Shown: piece after piece, positions 1-10,714 of the stretch
Numbering within the stretch: the first letter of the stretch is position 1
Layout of the letters: each line of letters starts with the position of its first letter
From: Trichinella spiralis
Lineage: Eukaryota > Nematoda > Enoplea > Trichinellida > Trichinellidae
Length of the DNA: 45,768 nucleotides
Direction: 5' to 3'
Assembly: GCA_000181795.3 (NCBI GenBank)
Contig: CM012953.1
Location: 18,414,742 to 18,460,509 of the forward strand
The notes under the pieces: generated by a model
Seen by the model: only the letters and a program-made list of their open reading frames with translations
The model's database searches: none
What the model was told of the DNA's origin: nothing
Translations under genes and position numbers: made by a program

Positions 1-417
1 AAATTACGAAGATATGAAATGCTTCTTGACAGCAAATAGTGGACAGAGTTGGCACTCGAAAATGTTATTTATTCAAACAAAAACATTGGAATGGGATTTT
101 ATTTTATGCAGCATGATATGCGAATGCACGTAGAAATTTTTTTTAACAAATAAACACGAATTGATTTTTAAAGCTGTTATCACTTGAAATTTCACACATC
201 AAAGTACATTATAAAAAATGCAAGATTAAATCAGTTGGCAAATAGATGATGAAATGAAATTTCATTGTAAAAATAAATTTAAATCATTTGCAGCGAATTA
301 TAAAGAAAACAACGAATGCAACAATTTTTCAATCCCATTTTCATGCACAATTCAGTTTTTGTTCAGCTCTATTTCCTTTTCTGTTGTCTTAAGTTCACTA
401 TTCCAGCTTCCACTAAA
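1..417. other. 3' flank of MRPL45, no gene seen
   Basis: AT-rich sequence beyond the MRPL45 stop codon. Open frames here on the plus strand run antisense into the MRPL45 last exon and have no coding character of their own. I see no RNA gene or repeat. Confidence 0.5.
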
Positions 418-708
418 TCATTCAACAGAAATAACGTTTTGCTCTTCTAATTGTACATCTATTTCCTGCGTTGCATTTGGACAAACTGATGGCTTGACAA
501 AAGTAGGCAGCACATTATCTTTCGCTGAAAGCCAAGAAGGCCGAATTTTGCCATGCAAACGCCATTTTCCGTACAAATTACTCAAATGCTTTTCATATAC
601 AATATATTCCAACACATCTCGAGGTACAGTTTCATTTCCCATATACAGTCGACCGAATTGATCATAAATTGCCAACTTCTAAATTTTGAAACTGCTTTCT
701 TTAAACAT

Positions 709-757
<49 letters not shown>

Positions 758-1755
758 CTGAATTATCAGAGTTATTTGAAATAAAAGATATGTTAATAAA
801 TAAAAAAATTAATTAAACTAATAAAATTATTTTTACAAAGATACAATCAATTCAATTCAAGATTCACCTGTTTTGTATGCATCCGGACAGTAACTTGTGC
901 AAAAATATTATCTTCTTGCATAACGCTTGATGTGCGCATCTGTACCACACGAGCTGGTTCAACAGATTCCACAAACTGCCATCGTAACGATTTCAAATTT
1001 AATTCCTCCCACATTTCCTAAATATAATTGAAAGTGGAAAATTTGTTAATTAAAAAATAAATTTTACTTTACTGGATAAGCATATTCTGTAACCAATTCG
1101 TGCAACCGATCGGAATCTCGATTCTGCAAAGCAGAATGCGCATCTAAATAAATTTTCAAAGCTTCGTCGATAAAAATAACTGGATCAAAATCTGCGTCGT
1201 AACTTCGAATTTTCTTTCCCGCACGACTATTGCGCCAAACATGCTTGGAGGAATCAACCAGTCGACTGCCTTTCCCTTTGACAAGTAATGAAACTTTGTT
1301 TTCATTTTCGTCAGGAACAAACTCATCAAAAATTGTCCCTAAAATTTAAAATTTATATTACATACACACAACAATTCAGAAAAGCACGCAAAATACTTTA
1401 ACAGCTACTTCGCTAACATACCACTGGAGGATATGTGAATGGGTCTTTCCCGCCAAGGTCGATGTGGCTGTATACCTAACTTTTTAAGTTCAATTCGCAA
1501 ATCTTTTATGCTCATTTCTTCCCTTTCTCGAATTTTGTCGTAATCAGGCAAAGCAACCTGCATGTTTATACAATGTAAATACTGAAAAATTACTCTCTTC
1601 ACTCTTACCTTCAAAAATTTTTCACCCCGAAGCTTTTTAAACTTCGGATTCCAATGACGATTTGCAAGTGCTGTTCCACTAGTGGCGATACAAATTAAAC
1701 GAACTTCAAATGGATTAAGCAATCGCACGGATGCTTCAATACATGCAATCATCAT
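418..1755 (-). CDS. MRPL45: Mitochondrial large ribosomal subunit protein mL45 (MRPL45)
   Basis: Five exons, read on the minus strand: 1609-1755, 1422-1557, 1073-1338, 868-1017 and 418-678. All junctions are GT-AG and in phase, and together they give 319 residues (human MRPL45 has 306). The N-terminal part carries the family block HWNPKFKKLRGEKF followed by PHRPWRERPIH, as in vertebrate MRPL45. The middle and C-terminal part is the Tim44-like fold that places mL45 near the polypeptide exit of the mitochondrial ribosome, with EMWEELNLKSLRW and FVESVEPARVV recognisable. The start is the first ATG after an in-frame upstream region without ATG; its hydrophobic, Arg-containing N-terminus fits a mitochondrial targeting sequence. 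FANCL lies upstream on the same strand about 0.9 kb away. The identification rests on remembered family sequence and is strong. Confidence 0.9.
711..752. repeat. (TA)n microsatellite in MRPL45 intron 4
   Basis: About 20 TA units in the intron between exons 4 and 5 of MRPL45, preceded by a short CA/TA mixture. It is a simple repeat, likely variable in length between strains. Confidence 0.95.
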
Positions 1756-2630
1756 TTTAACCAAATTAAACTAAAACAAACAGAAAATGATTCAACAATG
1801 TATAATTATGAAAAACTTAATCATTATACATCAAAAATATGTACTTCTTTGTCAGTTTTCAATTCAACTAGCACTAAGTACGTACCGTATATTTTTAGAA
1901 AATAAAGTTTACTACTAATACTGTAATGTAGGATGATTTTTGTTAAAAACATTTTTTTATTTTGATTCTTGATTTCTTTGTGTATTAAAATATAAAAAGC
2001 GTTTTGCTGATCAATTTTTGTTAATAACTGCATATCACAATAATGAAATGCTTGACAGAAAACAACAATTTTTTTCAGATTTTAGATTGCACTTGAAATT
2101 CCACGAAATGCTTATCATAACCAAAATCTGATTTCTAACCTCTGAGATTAACTTTTCATATATATAACAACAGAATTCTGTGCACTGGGGAAATTATTCA
2201 TGATTAAATTGTTCTTGCACATCATCGCTTTGATAGAAGAATTATGTTAAGAATAATGTTTATAGATAATCAAAACAATTCTGCAAATGCAATATAACTA
2301 GATATATATTTGCCTTTGCTGGTGTCGTATGACAGTGTTTCTTCCTTTACAATGTAGCACTCCTTGATGGTTGCACCACTTCTTTCTTTCCTTTCCTAAT
2401 TACACACGAAAAAATATTAAATTATATTCTTTAAATCAAAATACATATGAAATTTCTTAGGGTATTTCCATTTAATAAGATAAACAGCACGAATGAATGC
2501 CTTTTTTATTTTTTAAATTCTATAACGTACATTTATAAAAATTCTATACTGTTTTGTTGTAAAACTTCATATATATATATATCTTTCATGTTGACTTTTA
2601 CAGTGCTGAAGTGTCGAGTTGAAGTCATAT
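1756..2630. other. Intergenic, MRPL45 promoter side and FANCL 3' side
   Basis: AT-rich spacer between two minus-strand genes. A tttag acceptor-like site sits just before the MRPL45 ATG, so a 5' leader exon or trans-splice site is possible. No other gene is supported. Confidence 0.5.
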
Positions 2631-4501
2631 TTACTTCCTTACGTTAATAATCTAAAAGAAGGAGGAGAAAAGAAATTTGTATAACACAGAATTTTCAAAT
2701 GTACATTATAAAATTTACTTTCTCACAATGTGGACAGGGACCTGCCATCATTCCAAAGCTGATCGACCGTTTTGAATGTCGGCGGATCCACTAAAATGAA
2801 ATTACCAAGATTTGAAAAACAAATCCAACTGTAAACCATATTTTGATAATTTGCATAAATTTCATTTGAGAAATTTTTTAAACAATTGACAAAATAATTT
2901 AAACCTTTTTTAGACAGTTCTGATGAAATGAACACTTGCAATTTTCACAGACACGATCGGCAATGTTCCCATCATCTGACTCACGACTCTGACATATTAG
3001 ACATTCAAGAGGCGCTAATTCATCAGTTAAACTTTGCTCGTTTGGCATTTGAAATTCCAATTCAAAGAGACACTGTAAATTCTCCAACAAAAATTCACTG
3101 TTATCCCTGGAATAATAAAGTTAGTGATGAAAAAACATTTTAAAAGTATTTTATTTGCTGTTTGCTATTCAAATTGTCTATTCAATTAGTCTATTCCATA
3201 TCTTTATTTAAATTTCTTCATCAATTTTTCAATACTCAATATTCTACAGAATATGAAATGTTTTGAAATTAATGACCATTGAAATGTGGACATTTTAAAT
3301 GTTAAATTATTAGCTGAAAAATAAGACTGTTCAAACCATTTTAAAACATTTCTGTTCATGCAGTCGCGGAATGGAACCAGCGCATTTTCGGGACCAATCA
3401 GTGAAATGTCCGGTAACAGACGAGGTTCATCAATATTCACAACAATTACAAGAGTAACATGTTCATCTTAGGAACAAAATAATTTTCTTTTTCAATATTA
3501 TTTATAAACAATATTAGCAAAAATTTGATACCTAAATAAATTCTTCTATAATTGTCTTTATATGTTGGATTTTTCGGTTCAATAACGTAAGCATTGTTGT
3601 CAATCGACTTTAGCTGATTCCAAAAATCGCGATTTCTATCAACTTGATTTGAAAATTCTTCAAATAAATGAATCATAGACCGATCCTTAAAAAATAAAAT
3701 TTTAATAAACAAATAATGAAAAACACTGCCAAGTAATTGCATTTTTCAGCATCAACGGCACTGGTAGATCAACTTCCCACATTAAATTCATTGAATTCAT
3801 GCCATTATAGCAAACTTTTAAAAAATGCACACGCTTATCAGAATCGACAATTTTGAAAGTAACTTTTTCTGGAATCAGGGATATCTGACTGACTCTATAA
3901 AAAACTTTTGAATATATTTTTAATCTCAAAAAAATCAAAAACCTTTCCCAGCCAATTGTTTCAACATCTGTCAAAAATGCAGCAACACGGGAAGGGTTTA
4001 TTTTATAAGGATCTTCTTTTGAAATGAGTATTTTGCCCTGAACGGAATAAACTTCAAATTACGCAGTGGTTTAGTATAAATTGCAATGAATAAATAAAAT
4101 TTCAAAAAAAGTTGCTTACGATCGCTGATCTAACATCATCCAAATCAACACTTGGAGCGTTTTGAAGACTAAGCAATGGACTGAGATCCAGTTTTTCATC
4201 ACCGTCACAATTTATCACTTGAATACTAATTCTAACGTGGCAAGTTTCCCTTTCCACATTTTCCACAAATACTTTTATGCGAACATTCTAAATTATCTAA
4301 TAAATAATAAATAGAAATTATAAAAACAAGCTTTTCGTACTGCCTTTATGTGTACATTAATATATAAAACGTTTGAAATATATTTTGTGGCATCCAAAAT
4401 GATACATGATGACAGAATAATGAAAAACCAACCTTCCTTTCATCTAATCCAAGCAGGCATACACCACCATGTTCTGAATTTAGTGAAGCAGTAATAATCA
4501 T
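2631..4501 (-). CDS. FANCL: FANCL-like E3 ubiquitin-protein ligase (Fanconi anaemia pathway)
   Basis: FANCL monoubiquitinates FANCD2/FANCI during DNA crosslink repair in the nucleus. Exons read on the minus strand: 4433-4501, 4120-4287, 3943-4037, about 3741-3894, 3532-3685, 3328-3466, 2905-3106, 2719-2790 and 2631-2651. The central URD domain shows ETIGWER, VDLPVPL, FWNQLKSIDNN and VIEPKNPTYKDNYRRIYL, each closely matching vertebrate FANCL. The C-terminal RING is complete: CLIC, then C-EN-CKCSFHQNC, then CPHC near the end, followed by a short tail spliced from a 21-base last exon. The start gives MIITASLNSEHGG, a short ELF-like N-terminus. Exon 4 is the one uncertain exon: the GT donor that keeps conserved length is out of phase with exon 5, whereas an earlier GT donor or a GC donor would be in phase. 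The family assignment is firm; exact exon ends are not. Confidence 0.87.
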
Positions 4502-6024
4502 CTTGACTGATATACCAATATCAATATTACATAATAATTCTGACTACAGTACAATTTGCTGATCAACATTTATAGTAAAGTTAATAAAAATTGATTCACT
4601 GATTATAATATGTGTTCCAAAAATGATAAATAAAATAATAATAAATTCAAAATTAATTTTATCAAAAAATTACAATTTTACAGAATAAATATTATGCAGG
4701 TACAAACAAGAGATTTATATTTCGTTGCTGGAATTATTTTGCTATTCAATTATTATTATTACTTTCTCAGCTTTCTTAGAAAAGTATATAAAAATACAAA
4801 ATATTTCTATTATTTATAAAGTAAAAGATATCTTTTAGAGTTCCTAGGCATTGGTAAATGATTTCTCGAAAAAGTAAAATCATTAAAGTATAAAATACAG
4901 CAATTTATAATCATCACCAAGGCTTTTTTTAAATTTCTTTTCTTTTTGTTCTTTCTTTATTAAAAATGAAGTTAAAAAATTCACTTAAATTTGCTGTAGT
5001 GTGTTGCAACTTCATCAGTACTTGGTGAATATTGGAATCTGCATTTACTAAAGTAATAATGAAAAGCAGGTACTCCCTATGATTGTTGGATTTGGAAATT
5101 TTACGGCGCTGCCTGGGACTCCTATGCCCTCTAAATATTTTGTCGTTATTGCAACACAAATTGAAATGCCATTTTGCGCGGCACGGTATCATGCATTATT
5201 TACTGAATGCACTAAAAATAATTTCGTTTTGCAAAAGATTTTATTATTTACATTTTTGGCTATAAAATGCAGCATTCCTGAAAAACTTCATTATTATAAA
5301 CATTATAACGCAAATAGTTATTGCGTAATATTTATATGTAATAATTTTTTAATTAAATTTTCAACACAAACATGCACAAAGCATTAAAATTAAAAGCAGT
5401 TCACAAAATATAGAATCATAAGTTAATACGCATTAAACTAAAAAAACTGTTTATCAAAAATTGCGAAGTATATATTTTACAATTTTAATTCATGAATTAC
5501 ACAACTGAATTTTGCACATTTAAATGTGCAAAAACATTTGCCTTCCAGTTGATTTTAAAAACATTAATTATTTGATTGTATTAGTTTACTTTCAAGAAGA
5601 TTTCATATTCAGTCCGCTTACATTAAAGAATAAGAATTATAATTCAAATTATTTTTTAATCAACAGGCCATTCATTTTATTCTGTACTGCAAATAATTTC
5701 TTCAGATGATAAGATACTCATATTTTTGACTTTACAAATGAAAATGACTTTATTTTCTTCTTTTCTTTATTTGCATCGTTCATTTCATAAATGAAACTTA
5801 CTCAAATGTGCTTTAGAATTTTCTTTTATAAATTTTACAAAGCAACCTTTTGTAGCTCATTTCAAAATAAACATTTCTTTCTATTATACTGATAAAATAT
5901 GATATTCAGAATATGGAAGAAACAATTATTCAATTGAACATCTGAGCAAAGAAACTTTTATCCTGTTATACTATAAAAGCTGTGATAATATATAAAATCA
6001 GAATCATTCAGCACAATTAATACA
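4502..6024. other. Intergenic spacer with an open GC-richer patch near 5070-5200
   Basis: Divergent spacer between FANCL and cystatin-like gene 1. Most is AT-rich and featureless. A patch at about 5070-5200 is GC-richer and open in more than one frame on both strands, which hints at a lost exon or a small RNA, but I recognise neither. The last 280 bases belong to the duplicated promoter region of the cystatin-like gene. Confidence 0.4.
5971..5980 (+). promoter_or_regulatory. Conserved TATA box of cystatin-like gene 1
   Basis: CTATAAAAGC lies 54 bases before the ATG and is identical to the motif before the second copy at 9850-9859. Conservation in an otherwise diverged upstream region supports a core promoter role. 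Confidence 0.6.
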
Positions 6025-6712
6025 ATGTCAATTTTATCAGTTCTAGTCTTTTTTCTCATGGCATTCATGCCTGAAGTCAGTGCAGATTCGGTATGTTGGT
6101 AAAGTTATACAAAGTCTTAAAAATATAGACTTATTTCTGTCTTATTGGAAACATGGAAAGTTCATTAAATCAAGCATAAAATAAAATCATAAAATGAATA
6201 TGACTGTTTTATTGCACAGAAAATGCACTGTTTTATTATATTATTTTATCGTTTTCATTTAAAACCATTTATGTAATCCTCCTAATAATGAATGAATATT
6301 TATGTGTTAATTATTTTTAAACATTATGCAGTGCTGAATTGGTTTATTCTTTATGTTAATCAGCTGTTTAGGATGCAATGAAAGAAGCCCGAAGTTACAT
6401 TTACTCATCTGATTTGCAAAAACCGGATCAAAATTTTCGCAAAGTTACCTCAGTAAGCAAAGTCGACAGAAGCGATGGTTTGTCCATGGAGATGGATGTA
6501 GCCCAAACTTCATGTCAAGTTTCATCAAAAGTATGAAAATTTTTATTTTAATGTAAAGTTTTTAAAGTGCACACTTTAAATTTTAGCTTAGTCAAGAAAA
6601 AGTTTATACAGATGCTTGCCCCGTATCTAACGAATATGAAAAAATAAAATGCAATCTGAAGCTTGATGAGAACAAAAATGGCCAGTTAAAATGTGTATAC
6701 GTTGAAGCGTAA
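6025..6712 (+). CDS. Secreted single-domain cystatin-like protein 1
   Basis: Three exons, 6025-6090, 6372-6530 and 6587-6712, give 116 residues. Exon 1 encodes a cleavable signal peptide (MSILSVLVFFLMAFMPEVSA), so the product is probably secreted. The mature part has the type-2 cystatin layout: a helix around EARSYIYSSDLQ, beta strands, then four cysteines spaced as in cystatin C (TSC, DACP, IKC, LKC). The papain-binding QxVxG loop is not visible where it should lie (around KVDRSDG) and the C-terminal PW hairpin is also absent, so classical cysteine-protease inhibition is doubtful. The family resembles the cystatin-like domains of Trichinella multi-cystatin-like proteins. A paralogue with the same intron positions lies at 9911-10638. 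Introns are GT-AG. An AATAAA signal follows at 6782-6787. Confidence 0.85.
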
Positions 6713-6781
6713 ATTATCATTATAAATTCATATGTGATGTTTATAACATGAAAAATTGTAAACTGTTGCTAGTTGAACATA

Positions 6782-6787
6782 AATAAA
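6782..6787 (+). terminator. Polyadenylation signal of cystatin-like gene 1
   Basis: AATAAA 70 bases after the stop codon, matched by the AATAAA at a similar distance behind the paralogue. Confidence 0.6.
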
Positions 6788-8042
6788 ACTCATTGTAGAG
6801 GAATTTTTTAAATTTATATTCATTCTTTATGAATTCAAATACATTCAATTTGTCTACAGCAAAATTTTTATGGCAGTCAATCTATAAGAGATGATTATTT
6901 AAAAAATATAATTCAACAAATTTACATTAACTAGAAAGAACAGCAAGCGACAACCGTCAATTCCATTACAAAAAGACATTCAAATAAGCAAATTAATAAT
7001 AATTATTCAATCTATAACATGCTGTATTAAATACAACGCAGTGTTTTCCACATATTTATTTATGTTTATATTTCTATGCATATAGCTGTTTTTAATATTG
7101 ATTATCATATTCACGTTAAGATGTAATGTATTGTTGAATGAGTAAAGTTCCCTTAAGACACAGGGCTTCAAAATGCATGCTCTATTTGAAGAGATACCAC
7201 TTCCGTTTGCAAACTGAACCGATGTAAAAAGGAAACAAGTAAAAAACAAAAATTAATCTTTTACAAAGGATGACAAAAGTGTAAAATCTACAAAACGACG
7301 CCGTTTCCAGCGATGAGGATAATACAAAAGTCAGAAATAGTACTGATGCGCTTCTGTTCACAGTGTGATGATAATATCAGAAATACAATTTTATTATTCA
7401 ACATTAAATTCAATCACAGTTGTTTGCCTACGCTGTTGTAGATTTACACTTAGATGGTTTATAAAAGATGATTTAACATATGTCATTGTTTCTGCTGAAA
7501 CCTGCAGCTTTCTTTAATTTTTTTGTTCATTTTGCTAGCCTGATTTTGCATTTGCTTGCTTGAAAATTCACAACAATGGAGCTGCTAAATATATCGCTAA
7601 AAGACTTATAAATTACAAAACTAATCCCAATAAACTCTCTGTATTGATTGGAAATATTTCCAAATTCATATTTCCAGTAATCATGCTTGTGATTCAATTT
7701 TATGAAATATTGTAAAAAATGATAGTTGAGTGAAATTTCAGTAAAATTAAATGAGGGTTCATTGTAATTTCATAATATTTTTAGCACTTACCATACTGCA
7801 TCATTCAAATAAATTAAATGATCACTATCACTTCAGTACACATTTATCAATAAGTATGTATAAGTGCAAAATGTTGAAAATACATTTTATCAAGCAAAGT
7901 AATACAGCACATCCAAATAAAAGAAGCATTTCTAAATACAACGAGTATTTATATTACATAATATTTGCAATGAAATGATTTGCCTCATGTTAATAAGTAA
8001 ACTAACTGAAAATAATTTTAAATTTACTGGTATAGTTTACAT
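6788..8042. other. Intergenic spacer
   Basis: AT-rich. The first about 220 bases are the downstream arm of the cystatin duplication. A minus-strand open frame at 7007-7249 has no family resemblance and I do not call it. Nothing else is recognisable. Confidence 0.45.
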
Positions 8043-8345
8043 CAGCGTTCTCAAATGAGATTCCGCGAGCGGTATCCAGGGGTTCCGAGAAAATGACACA
8101 TTGTTTTGCCTTTTGAACGTTACCAGTAAACAGTTAATTCTAGTAGCATTATCTGCTACTTGTTATGCATTTTATGGCAGTAGCCATTATTTTTCTCAGA
8201 TTAACCAGTTTATTAGCATATATTATGTATGCCTTAAGAAGTCTATCACCGAAAAAGAAAAAGCATTTTAAAAAATTTTACAGGGGTTCGGCGAGATAAA
8301 ATTACATTTAAAGTTTCGCAAAGATAAAATTGTTGAGAAACGCTA
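8043..8345. mobile_element. Non-autonomous hAT-type element (MITE), about 303 bp
   Basis: The left end reads CAGCGTTCTCAAA and the right end TTGAGAAACGCTA, an inverted pair of the kind found at hAT termini. The flanks GTTTACAT and GTTTAAAC match at 6 of 8 positions, as expected for an old 8-bp target-site duplication. There is no transposase frame inside. A GGGGTTCCG/GGGGTTCGG motif occurs near each end in direct orientation. Its right end lies 52 bases before the ATG of the BAR-domain gene. Confidence 0.75.
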
Positions 8346-8397
8346 GTTTAAACTAAACTAAAAATTTTAAAGTGCTTACTATCAATTGAACTTTAAA

Positions 8398-9210
8398 ATG
8401 GAAAATTTAGTAAAAATAAAGCAGCTCAATTACATTTATGAAAGTAGATTGGGTCTGAAGAGTTTGCGCAGTCGTGAACAACTTTTCTGTGTATGCTTAT
8501 CGTTTGGATTGCAAAAATTTTCTATCCTTTCAAAAATGCTTCCTCATTCATTGAAACATTTGTTAAAAGGCAGCAAAACGACCGAATATCAAGAACAGTT
8601 TAATAAGCAATTTGAACAAATTTTCCATTTTGAAAGATGTATAAAGCAAATTGTGAAAAGCATACGTCAATTCACTGATCCAAATCCAAGTTTCACAATG
8701 ATGAGCAGCCTCATTGGAGAAAACAAAATAAGCGATGCGGAACTATTCTCGGACTGTTTATTAAGAATGAAGCAGAATTGTATAAATACATCAAGTGGGA
8801 AGTTTCTTACATTTGTAGCTTTGGCTGAAGTAAAAATTGAAGCTGCTAGAACGTTGCGCAATCAACAAATTCATTCACTTTCAATTGATCCACTCAATAA
8901 AATATTAGCAGAGAAAATAGAAGAAGTGAAAAAAGAAAAGACGAAATTGGATCGTGCTAGAGCAGAATATGATTTAGCATTAGAAAAATTAAAAGCAGCT
9001 AGTGAAAAAAATTTAGATCAATTGTACAACATTATGGAAGAGAAGAAAAGCGCATTCGAAGCGCAAGCGCACATTATGGCACAATGGATGGATTCGATGC
9101 CAGATGTTGAACAGATGATCGCGAAAAGTATCCAACAGCTATGCTCATCCAACTATCAGTATCACAAATCTGTTATTCAAATTTTGAATGGCCTGTTAAA
9201 AGAGCATTGA
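8398..9210 (+). CDS. BAR-domain protein, single exon
   Basis: 270 residues from the first ATG; the frame is closed upstream by a stop at 8368-8370. The N-terminal third begins with basic and hydrophobic segments. From about residue 50 to the end the protein is almost wholly helical, with long charged heptads such as KIEEVKKEKTKLDRARAEYD followed by a second helix around LYNIMEEKKSAFEAQ and a last one ending ILNGLL. This is the pattern of BAR domains (membrane-curving dimers of endophilin, RICH/SH3BP1 and ACAP type); the LDRARAEYD motif is typical. No SH3, PH or GAP domain follows, so it is a BAR-only or truncated member. It has no intron among intron-rich neighbours, which fits a retrocopy. 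Which BAR subfamily it belongs to I cannot say. An AATAAA follows at 9498-9503. Confidence 0.7.
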   Translation: MENLVKIKQLNYIYESRLGLKSLRSREQLFCVCLSFGLQKFSILSKMLPHSLKHLLKGSKTTEYQEQFNKQFEQIFHFERCIKQIVKSIRQFTDPNPSFTMMSSLIGENKISDAELFSDCLLRMKQNCINTSSGKFLTFVALAEVKIEAARTLRNQQIHSLSIDPLNKILAEKIEEVKKEKTKLDRARAEYDLALEKLKAASEKNLDQLYNIMEEKKSAFEAQAHIMAQWMDSMPDVEQMIAKSIQQLCSSNYQYHKSVIQILNGLLKEH

Positions 9211-9497
9211 ATATTTTTAAAAATAATAATACATCATCACTTCACAACGAGTTGCATTAACTACTACATCTCTATTTGTTCACTATTCCTTCCTGAAACT
9301 AAAATTAATTTGTTTTATTCAGTAATTTTCAAGTGGCTGTTACTTCCATCTACAGAACCTTCTCACTCTTATCAACACCATTTCTCTTTATTTTTTCAAC
9401 AGTTTTATTAATATTTAATTATTATTTATACTGAAATTACGTTAAATTTGTTTCAACTATTTAAATTTAACCACAGATATACATTTCACTTACGTTT

Positions 9498-9503
9498 AAT
9501 AAA
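9498..9503 (+). terminator. Polyadenylation signal behind BAR-domain gene
   Basis: AATAAA about 290 bases after the stop codon; the first clear signal downstream of the gene. Confidence 0.35.
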
Positions 9504-9849
9504 CAATAAATTGTTATTTATTTGCATTTTGTTGGTTGCAAAAAATTTAAATTTGGAGAGTTTGAATCACAGAACAAAAATGGACATTGTAAATTGTTTC
9601 TTTAGTTAAATAACGTATTGAAAATTGCCTGCTTTATCTTTATTTGCATTGCGTATTTCATAAATAAGATGTATAATATAACCTTAAGATTTTTCTTTTG
9701 TAAATTTCACAGAGGAATATTTTGTAACTTATTCTTTTTTCTTTGAAAATAAACATTTTATATCATTTTCTTTATAGATTCAGATTATTATACCCAGAAA
9801 ACAATTATTTAATTAGACAACTGAACAAAGAACGTTCGATTCCATTTTA

Positions 9850-9859
9850 CTATAAAAGC
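9850..9859 (+). promoter_or_regulatory. Conserved TATA box of cystatin-like gene 2
   Basis: CTATAAAAGC 61 bases before the ATG, identical to the motif before gene 1. The ATG is preceded by AATTAATACA in both copies. Confidence 0.6.
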
Positions 9860-9910
9860 ACAGTTTTACAAAATAAAAATCATTCTCTTCACGAAATCAC
9901 AATTAATACA

Positions 9911-10638
9911 ATGTCAGCTTTAGCAGCTTTTATCTTCTTTTTCATGGCAGTTATGCCTGAAATCAATGCGGATTTGGTATGTTGGTGAAGTTATACAAAT
10001 TTTAAATTATATTCATTTATTTCTATCTCATTCAAATCAGTGTTTAATGTGAAACATGTAAAGTTCACCAAATGAGCCATATCAGAAAATTCATAATTAA
10101 AAAATTTCATATGATCTTTCTGAATTTTACTTAAAATGCACTTCTATACTGGATCGCTTTCACGCAATAGCACTGATAAATTGTAGTATTATTAATTACA
10201 GTCTTCATAATAATAGTGGAATGATAAATTAGGTAATCATTGCTAAATATCATACATCGTTCAGTTAGTTCATTCTTTATAATGGTCAGTTGCTTAGAGT
10301 GAATTGGATGAAGCTAAAAATTACATTTACCAATCTGATTTACAAACCGGTAGAGGTAATTTCCGCAAAGTTCTCAAAGTTAGAAATGTCGACACAAGTG
10401 ACGGATTATCCTTAACGATAGACGCTCTTCCAACTACGTGCCCTGTGTCATCAGAAGTATGCAAAATATTATTTTAATGTAAAACCTTTAAAGCGTTGTT
10501 ATGTTTTAGAAGAGTCTAGAAGAGGTGTATTCAGATGAGTGCCGCATCACCAAAGATGAATACGACAAAATAGAATGCCATTTAAAACTTGACCAGAATA
10601 AATCTGGCCAAATTGAATGCACATATTATGCAGTCTAA
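9911..10638 (+). CDS. Secreted single-domain cystatin-like protein 2
   Basis: Exons 9911-9976, 10298-10456 and 10510-10638 give 117 residues. Exons 1 and 2 have the same lengths (66 and 159 bases) and phases as in the gene at 6025-6712; exon 3 is one codon longer. The signal peptide MSALAAFIFFFMAVMPEINA is followed by the helix EAKNYIYQSDLQ. The four cysteines occupy the cystatin positions (TTC, DEC, IEC, IEC). Exon 2 shares about 28 of 53 residues with its paralogue by eye, so the duplication is not recent or the genes diverge fast. QxVxG and PW motifs are again absent, which makes the loss ancestral to the pair. Splice sites are GT-AG. An AATAAA lies at 10709-10714. Confidence 0.85.
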
Positions 10639-10708
10639 ATTATAATGATAAATTCATTAATGCAATATTGATGTAAAATTGCAATTTTTTATTTTAAAGA
10701 AGAACAGA

Positions 10709-10714
10709 AATAAA
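10709..10714 (+). terminator. Polyadenylation signal of cystatin-like gene 2
   Basis: AATAAA 71 bases behind the stop, at the same spacing as in the paralogue. Confidence 0.6.

Larger units (their letters stand above)
5745..7010 (+). repeat. Duplicated segment, copy 1 (carries cystatin-like gene 1)
   Basis: Sequence similarity with about 9630-10945 is not confined to the exons. Upstream both have a TTCATAAAT block, an AAAATAAACATTT block, AACAATTATT and CTATAAAAGC. Downstream both have an AATAAA signal, a stretch ending CAGCAAA and a matching GACATTC...AATAATAATT block. The limits are approximate, judged by eye. Confidence 0.7.

Noticed and set aside
254-661. 135-codon plus-strand open frame
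   Set aside because: It is antisense to the last exon of MRPL45, which has clear family motifs in the other strand.
1756-1764. TTG start before the MRPL45 ATG
   Set aside because: Same reason; the first ATG at 1755 fits the family length.
5079-5387. 102-codon plus-strand open frame in FANCL/cystatin spacer
   Set aside because: No family resemblance; the second half is low-complexity AT-rich. Only the GC-rich patch was kept as a finding.
7007-7249. Minus-strand open frame with a hydrophobic start that mimics a signal peptide
   Set aside because: Composition is Asn/Ile-rich, as random AT-rich DNA gives, and part of it lies in the duplicated non-coding flank.
8386-8397. TTG start four codons before the BAR gene ATG
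   Set aside because: A non-ATG start is unlikely in an animal gene when an ATG follows immediately; the start is set at 8398.
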